Assembly: GCA_016871475.1 (NCBI GenBank) | Contig: VHDG01000110.1 | Coordinates: forward strand, 1 to 9,223 | Direction: 5' to 3' | Length of the DNA: 9,223 nt | Origin: Verrucomicrobiota bacterium | GTDB taxonomy: Bacteria > Verrucomicrobiota > Verrucomicrobiia > Limisphaerales > UBA11320 | The notes under the pieces: model-generated | Database searches by the model: none | The model's input: the letters and a program-made list of their open reading frames with translations, nothing else | What the model was told of the DNA's origin: nothing | Translations under genes and position numbers: made by a program | In this document: one piece after another, positions 6,209 through 9,223 of the stretch | Numbering within the stretch: the first letter of the stretch is position 1 | Layout of the letters: every line of letters begins with the position of its first letter

Positions 6209-6874
6209 CTACTTCACGGGGACCTTCAACAACTCGTCAGCAGACCAGGGACCTCGATCGGCACCTGCCTGGCGGATGGGTGCCACCTGTTCAGGCGTCA
6301 CCGCACTCCCTTTGTTCCCCCATTCGCTGCGGATGTAAGTCACAACGGCAGCCACTTCATCATCCTTCAGGACCGGTCCCCATGGGGGCATCGCGTTGTT
6401 GTAGGCCTGGCCATTCACAGTCATCGGTCCTTGGATGCCGTGAAGAACAAGGTTGATCAGACGGTTGGGACCCTCTTCATTCACCCAGTCGGACCCAGCG
6501 AGGGGCGGGAATTGCCCCGCTGTTCCAAGGCCGTTGCCTTGATGGCACGCGGTGCAGACCGTGTCATAAACCCGCTTGCCCTTCCGGCGTGCCTCAACTG
6601 CAGGATCAATCGGCCACTGAAGTTCAACTTCCTCCACTGTGTTGTAAGGCTCATAAACCCGGGCTTCAAACCCGCCCCGGTGAGCCATCAACTGCATGTC
6701 GGCAGCGAATAGCAGGATTGAAAGCAGCACGATCAACCCCATGTGGATCGGGTTGCAATCCGCCGTGGGTTCAGAACTGCCCGAGCGGTTGCCCTGCTGA
6801 CGGGTGAAGTCGGTGTCGCCCCCGCCAGAGGTTGCAGGCTTGTTTGTCTCAGACTGGCGTTTCTTCTTGCTCAT
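6209..6874 (-). CDS. Membrane-anchored monoheme cytochrome c (cbb3-like operon)
   Basis: The 221-residue protein begins with a long polar, basic tail (1-43), followed by one membrane helix (MGLIVLLSILLFAADMQLM, 45-63). A class I cytochrome c domain on the outside carries the heme site CTACH (107-111) and a probable axial Met162 in NNAMPPWGP. LNLVLHG-type (141-146) and VAAVVTYIRSEWG (174-186) elements are normal for cytochrome c helices. It sits where ccoP would be, but CcoP has two hemes and this has one, so I do not give that symbol. Its ATG overlaps the stop of the CcoO-like gene (ATGA), and no ribosome site precedes it, so translation is probably coupled. Likely role: electron carrier or exit port of the operon's complex. 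Confidence 0.88.
   Translation of the reverse strand: MSKKKRQSETNKPATSGGGDTDFTRQQGNRSGSSEPTADCNPIHMGLIVLLSILLFAADMQLMAHRGGFEARVYEPYNTVEEVELQWPIDPAVEARRKGKRVYDTVCTACHQGNGLGTAGQFPPLAGSDWVNEEGPNRLINLVLHGIQGPMTVNGQAYNNAMPPWGPVLKDDEVAAVVTYIRSEWGNKGSAVTPEQVAPIRQAGADRGPWSADELLKVPVK
6871..6874 (-). promoter_or_regulatory. ATGA overlap, CcoO-like to cytochrome c
   Basis: ATG (6874-6872) starts the cytochrome c gene and TGA (6873-6871) ends the CcoO-like gene. No Shine-Dalgarno sequence lies upstream, which points to termination-reinitiation. Confidence 0.65.
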
Positions 6875-7530
6875 TGCTTTGGCGCTGGCGCTACGACTGC
6901 CGCCGCATTGGTCTTGGCGATCGGGAAGGGTGCGGAAAAGAGCGGCACATCCGCTGCCAGACTTTGCAGGTAAGCCACCAAAGCGATGGCTTCAGGCTTC
7001 GGAATAACTTCAAAACCCGGCTCGGTGGCTGCAGGTAGCGCCGCCTCGGACGGTTTCACGCCCTCGCCCAGCGGACGCACATCAAAAAGATACGTATACC
7101 GAGGCATCAAAGAGCCAGGCTTCAGCAATCGTGAATTGTAAAGATTCTGCAGGTGATAGGTCGCATCGGGTTGACGTCGACCAATATTGGAAAGATCAGG
7201 CCCCAAACGGAGTGCGCCGATCTGAACAGGCTGATCCGCAAGGTAGTCTTCAGCAACCGTCCTGCGGCGGCCCCATCCGCGATCAATATCGCCCCCCTGC
7301 CCCTTCGGGCGGACCTGCTGCGTATGGCACTCAGCACAGCCCTGCGCTCGATAGACCTGTGCACCAGCCTCGGCTGAGCCGGTGCGCGAGGCAGGATAAT
7401 AGGCGCCCGTGTCCTGGATCAGCGTGGCCTGCTGGCGGCCGATGGTGTTTTGGGGAGCCACCACCAGGCCCCAGAACGAGGCAGCCATCGCAGCGAACGA
7501 TCCAAGGAAGATAAGCGGTGTCTGGTTCAT
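6871..7530 (-). CDS. CcoO-like monoheme cytochrome c subunit
   Basis: From the ATG at 7530 the product has 219 residues. It resembles subunit II (CcoO/FixO) of cbb3 cytochrome oxidases, a membrane-anchored cytochrome c that passes electrons to subunit I. One N-terminal membrane helix spans about 6-26 (LIFLGSFAAMAASFWGLVVAP). The heme motif is GCAECHTQQVRP (64-75; CxxCH at 65-69), with the TQQVRP continuation typical of CcoO. GPDLSNIG (110-117) and the axial Met142 in SLMPRYTYLF are also family features. An Ala/Pro-rich tail ends the protein. The start is fixed by overlap with the upstream stop (ATGA) and by GAGGG at 7538-7542, seven bases before the ATG; an in-frame start at 7584 would intrude 57 bases into the upstream gene. 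All heme-binding residues look intact, unlike its partner subunit I. Confidence 0.9.
   Translation of the reverse strand: MNQTPLIFLGSFAAMAASFWGLVVAPQNTIGRQQATLIQDTGAYYPASRTGSAEAGAQVYRAQGCAECHTQQVRPKGQGGDIDRGWGRRRTVAEDYLADQPVQIGALRLGPDLSNIGRRQPDATYHLQNLYNSRLLKPGSLMPRYTYLFDVRPLGEGVKPSEAALPAATEPGFEVIPKPEAIALVAYLQSLAADVPLFSAPFPIAKTNAAAVVAPAPKQ
7527..7530 (-). promoter_or_regulatory. ATGA overlap, CcoN-like to CcoO-like
   Basis: ATG (7530-7528) begins the CcoO-like gene and TGA (7529-7527) ends the CcoN-like gene. A GAGGG ribosome site at 7538-7542 lies inside the upstream gene. This fixes the downstream start and suggests matched production of the two subunits. Confidence 0.7.
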
Positions 7531-8990
7531 GCCTGCGCCCTCGATTTGTTGCCTGCATCCGGAACACCACAGCACCAGGCGCAAAAAGCTGCACGCTCCT
7601 GGGCTGTCGCTCCCAAAACTCCGCGCACCAATGCCGTGAGGAAAAACAACTGGGACAGCAGCAGGAGCAGATAACCCAGGGAAGCCATTCCAATGAACTT
7701 CACCACCCCACGAACCGCGTCCGTCATCGGAACAGCCGGGTCGTTATAGGTCGCACCCTGCGCATAACCTCCGAGCACATAGGCGAAGGCGATGAGTCCT
7801 GCACCAAACACTCCCAGGAAAAAATGCCCTCGGATGAACCCGCCCTTCACGATCGAGGCGTCAAAGACCTGGCTGCTGATGTGATAGGCCGCGCCTGACA
7901 AAATCATCCCCGCAAATCCAAATAGTGCGAGATGCAGAAGCCCCTGGTGATAGAGCGTGAAGGTCAGCCGTGGAGAGACCGAGGGAAGCGTCCCCAGGAT
8001 CTCCAGGAGCGTCCAAATGCAGTAACAGAGAGAGCCAAAGAATACGAAGGCGTGCGCCGGCTCCCGTTGGGTCCCACTCTTGGCCTTGTGGGTGGTTTGA
8101 AGGTAGTTCGCGGCATAGGCTGCTGCCGAAAGCAACAGGAGCCATTTGGCGGAGATGCCCGCCGAAATGATCCATCGAGGAAGCGGCCCTCCGATCAGCT
8201 GGCTCGTCGCGCTCCAGTTCGCACAGATAACCAGAGCCCAAAAACCGAAAGCAGCGGTCTGCCGGCTATGTGTCGGAACACCCGCACACTTTGGAAGCAG
8301 GTAATAGGCAGCCCCGAGCGCAAGGGCGGCGATCCAAAGGTGCAACACACCATTGGCAAAATAAGCCCCGGCGACACTCTGCATCACACCCCGGAGCGGC
8401 TCGACGACTGCCAGCATGTAGCCGACGCTCATCAACCACGGAAACGCGAACAGCGCGGAGATCAGGAACCAGTGGGAGATATACAGATTCCGCTCAACCC
8501 TGGCCCGGTGAGTGACAAAAGCGCTGAGCGCAACCAAGGTATAGCCACCCAACAGCAGCGAAGCAGCATGCCGGGGCATCTCCATCAGGGGAAACCCGGT
8601 GGACATCCCCCCCATGATCTGAAGAACTCCCACCAGCACCGCGACATTCCAGAGCACAGCCCCACCCACCGCCAGCGCCGGCATCGCGAGCAACACACGG
8701 CCAAGGCGAGCGATCATCCACAACACCGAGGCCAGTCCAATCTGCGATAGAAAACCGAAGATGATCGCGGTGAAAAATGCCGGGCGGACGCGTCCGTAAG
8801 AAACCCAAGGGCACAGATCCCACAACCCTGGAACATGCATCTTGATCGAGGACAAGAGGCCAAGGAGAAGACCGATCACGGCCCAGGTGGCCGCCCCGAT
8901 CAGGAGGATACCGACCGCCGCTCGACACGACCGGTTGATCTGCTCATCGCTGAGCCCGGTAGCCGACGATTGTTGTGAGGTGGATGCCAT
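7527..8990 (-). CDS. Degenerate cbb3-type oxidase subunit I (CcoN-like), ligands lost
   Basis: This 487-residue inner-membrane protein has about 12 hydrophobic helices and the order of conserved blocks seen in CcoN: SYGRVRP then IIFGF (64-80, helix 2), YYLLPK (229-234, end of helix 6), FWAL then W259 (helix 7), GLLHLALFGF (350-359, helix 10), and GHFFLGVFGAG then GGYAQG (388-412). True CcoN uses these helices to hold heme b, heme b3 and CuB. Aligned by eye, the helix 2 His is Phe72, the helix 6 CuB His is Asn213, the helix 7 Tyr and His-His are Ala257 and Ser263-Gln264, and the first His of the helix 10 HxH is Leu351. Only the second (His353) remains. The frame is intact and starts 12 bases after the preceding gene, so it looks selected, not decayed. 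It probably cannot reduce oxygen; a scaffold or electron-transfer role is inferred. Confidence 0.85.
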   Translation of the reverse strand: MASTSQQSSATGLSDEQINRSCRAAVGILLIGAATWAVIGLLLGLLSSIKMHVPGLWDLCPWVSYGRVRPAFFTAIIFGFLSQIGLASVLWMIARLGRVLLAMPALAVGGAVLWNVAVLVGVLQIMGGMSTGFPLMEMPRHAASLLLGGYTLVALSAFVTHRARVERNLYISHWFLISALFAFPWLMSVGYMLAVVEPLRGVMQSVAGAYFANGVLHLWIAALALGAAYYLLPKCAGVPTHSRQTAAFGFWALVICANWSATSQLIGGPLPRWIISAGISAKWLLLLSAAAYAANYLQTTHKAKSGTQREPAHAFVFFGSLCYCIWTLLEILGTLPSVSPRLTFTLYHQGLLHLALFGFAGMILSGAAYHISSQVFDASIVKGGFIRGHFFLGVFGAGLIAFAYVLGGYAQGATYNDPAVPMTDAVRGVVKFIGMASLGYLLLLLSQLFFLTALVRGVLGATAQERAAFCAWCCGVPDAGNKSRAQA

Positions 8991-9002
8991 CGGGTTATCG
9001 GC

Positions 9003-9223
9003 TTACTCAAATGTGGGAGGAGGGGGCACGAAGTTGGCTTTCTCGGCCCGTTCGATCAGGTTCTTCCTCGCCTCTGCAGGATTGCGATACATCTGTTCAG
9101 TCAGGGCCACAGCCTGGGAGACCTTCAGACGGTAGAGCCCCTTGCCGGGGTCCAGGACACCATGGCTGTTGAGGTCCTTCTCGGCGGCGGCGCGGACTTC
9201 AGAAAGCGCTTTCGACCGTTCCT
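9003..9223 (-). CDS. C-terminal fragment of an unknown protein upstream of the CcoN-like gene
   Basis: The frame is open from the window edge to TAA at 9003-9005 and gives the last 72 residues of a protein whose start lies outside. The visible part is soluble and mostly helical, with GLYRLKVSQAVALTEQMY followed by NPAEARKNLIERAEKANF and a PPPPTFE tail. I see no heme-binding CxxCH, no membrane helix and no motif I can name with confidence. Its stop lies 12 bases before the CcoN-like ATG, so it is probably co-transcribed and may belong to the same respiratory complex or be an accessory to it. Confidence 0.7.
   Translation of the reverse strand, partial: ERSKALSEVRAAAEKDLNSHGVLDPGKGLYRLKVSQAVALTEQMYRNPAEARKNLIERAEKANFVPPPPTFE

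Noticed and set aside
7531..7584. Longer CcoO-like protein starting at 7584
   Set aside because: The 18 extra residues are not CcoO-like and lie inside the CcoN-like gene. The ATG at 7530 has both an ATGA overlap and a GAGGG ribosome site.
7932..8750. A 272-residue plus-strand frame inside the CcoN-like gene
   Set aside because: It is low-complexity, rich in Arg, Gln, His and Pro, and antisense to a clear membrane protein; typical of a high-GC shadow frame.
7527..8990. CcoN-like gene as a decaying pseudogene
   Set aside because: The frame is full length with no stop or frameshift, and its end overlaps the next start precisely. The changed residues sit within well-preserved helices.

Overview
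The window reads as chromosomal DNA from a Gram-negative bacterium, most likely a member of the Verrucomicrobia (Pedosphaera/Limisphaerales-like) or a close PVC relative. This placement is inference. It rests on the moderately high GC, the dispersed intergenic elements built on (GATTAC)n and on ACGGAANAC-type units, a secreted thioredoxin fused to a GspB/PilP-like domain, and a divergent cbb3-like respiratory operon. No rRNA, tRNA, CRISPR array, transposase or phage gene was seen.

Left part (1-2317), plus strand. A repeat copy lies at the left edge. It is followed by a secreted thioredoxin-fold protein (181-921), then a 366-base gene-free stretch with a hairpin, a G-quadruplex-type motif, a second, inverted copy of the edge repeat and a 28-bp inverted repeat. 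A secreted or membrane-anchored TPR protein (1288-2226) follows and converges on the next block.

Middle part (2318-5958), minus strand. In transcription order this block holds a short GspE/PilB-type secretion ATPase, cysteinyl-tRNA synthetase (cysS) and a family 2 glycosyltransferase whose GTG start overlaps the cysS stop (GTGA). The 250 bases upstream of the ATPase carry a third copy of the GATTAC repeat.

Right part (6209-9223), minus strand. A tight operon runs from a truncated unknown gene at the window edge through a CcoN-like membrane protein, a CcoO-like monoheme cytochrome c and a second membrane-anchored monoheme cytochrome c, with ATGA stop/start overlaps at the last two junctions. 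The CcoN-like subunit keeps the fold and flanking motifs of cbb3 oxidase subunit I. By my manual alignment it has lost five of the six metal-ligand histidines and the cross-linked tyrosine, while both cytochrome subunits keep intact CxxCH sites. This oxidase-like complex, probably without a conventional oxygen-reducing centre, is the most interesting object in the window.
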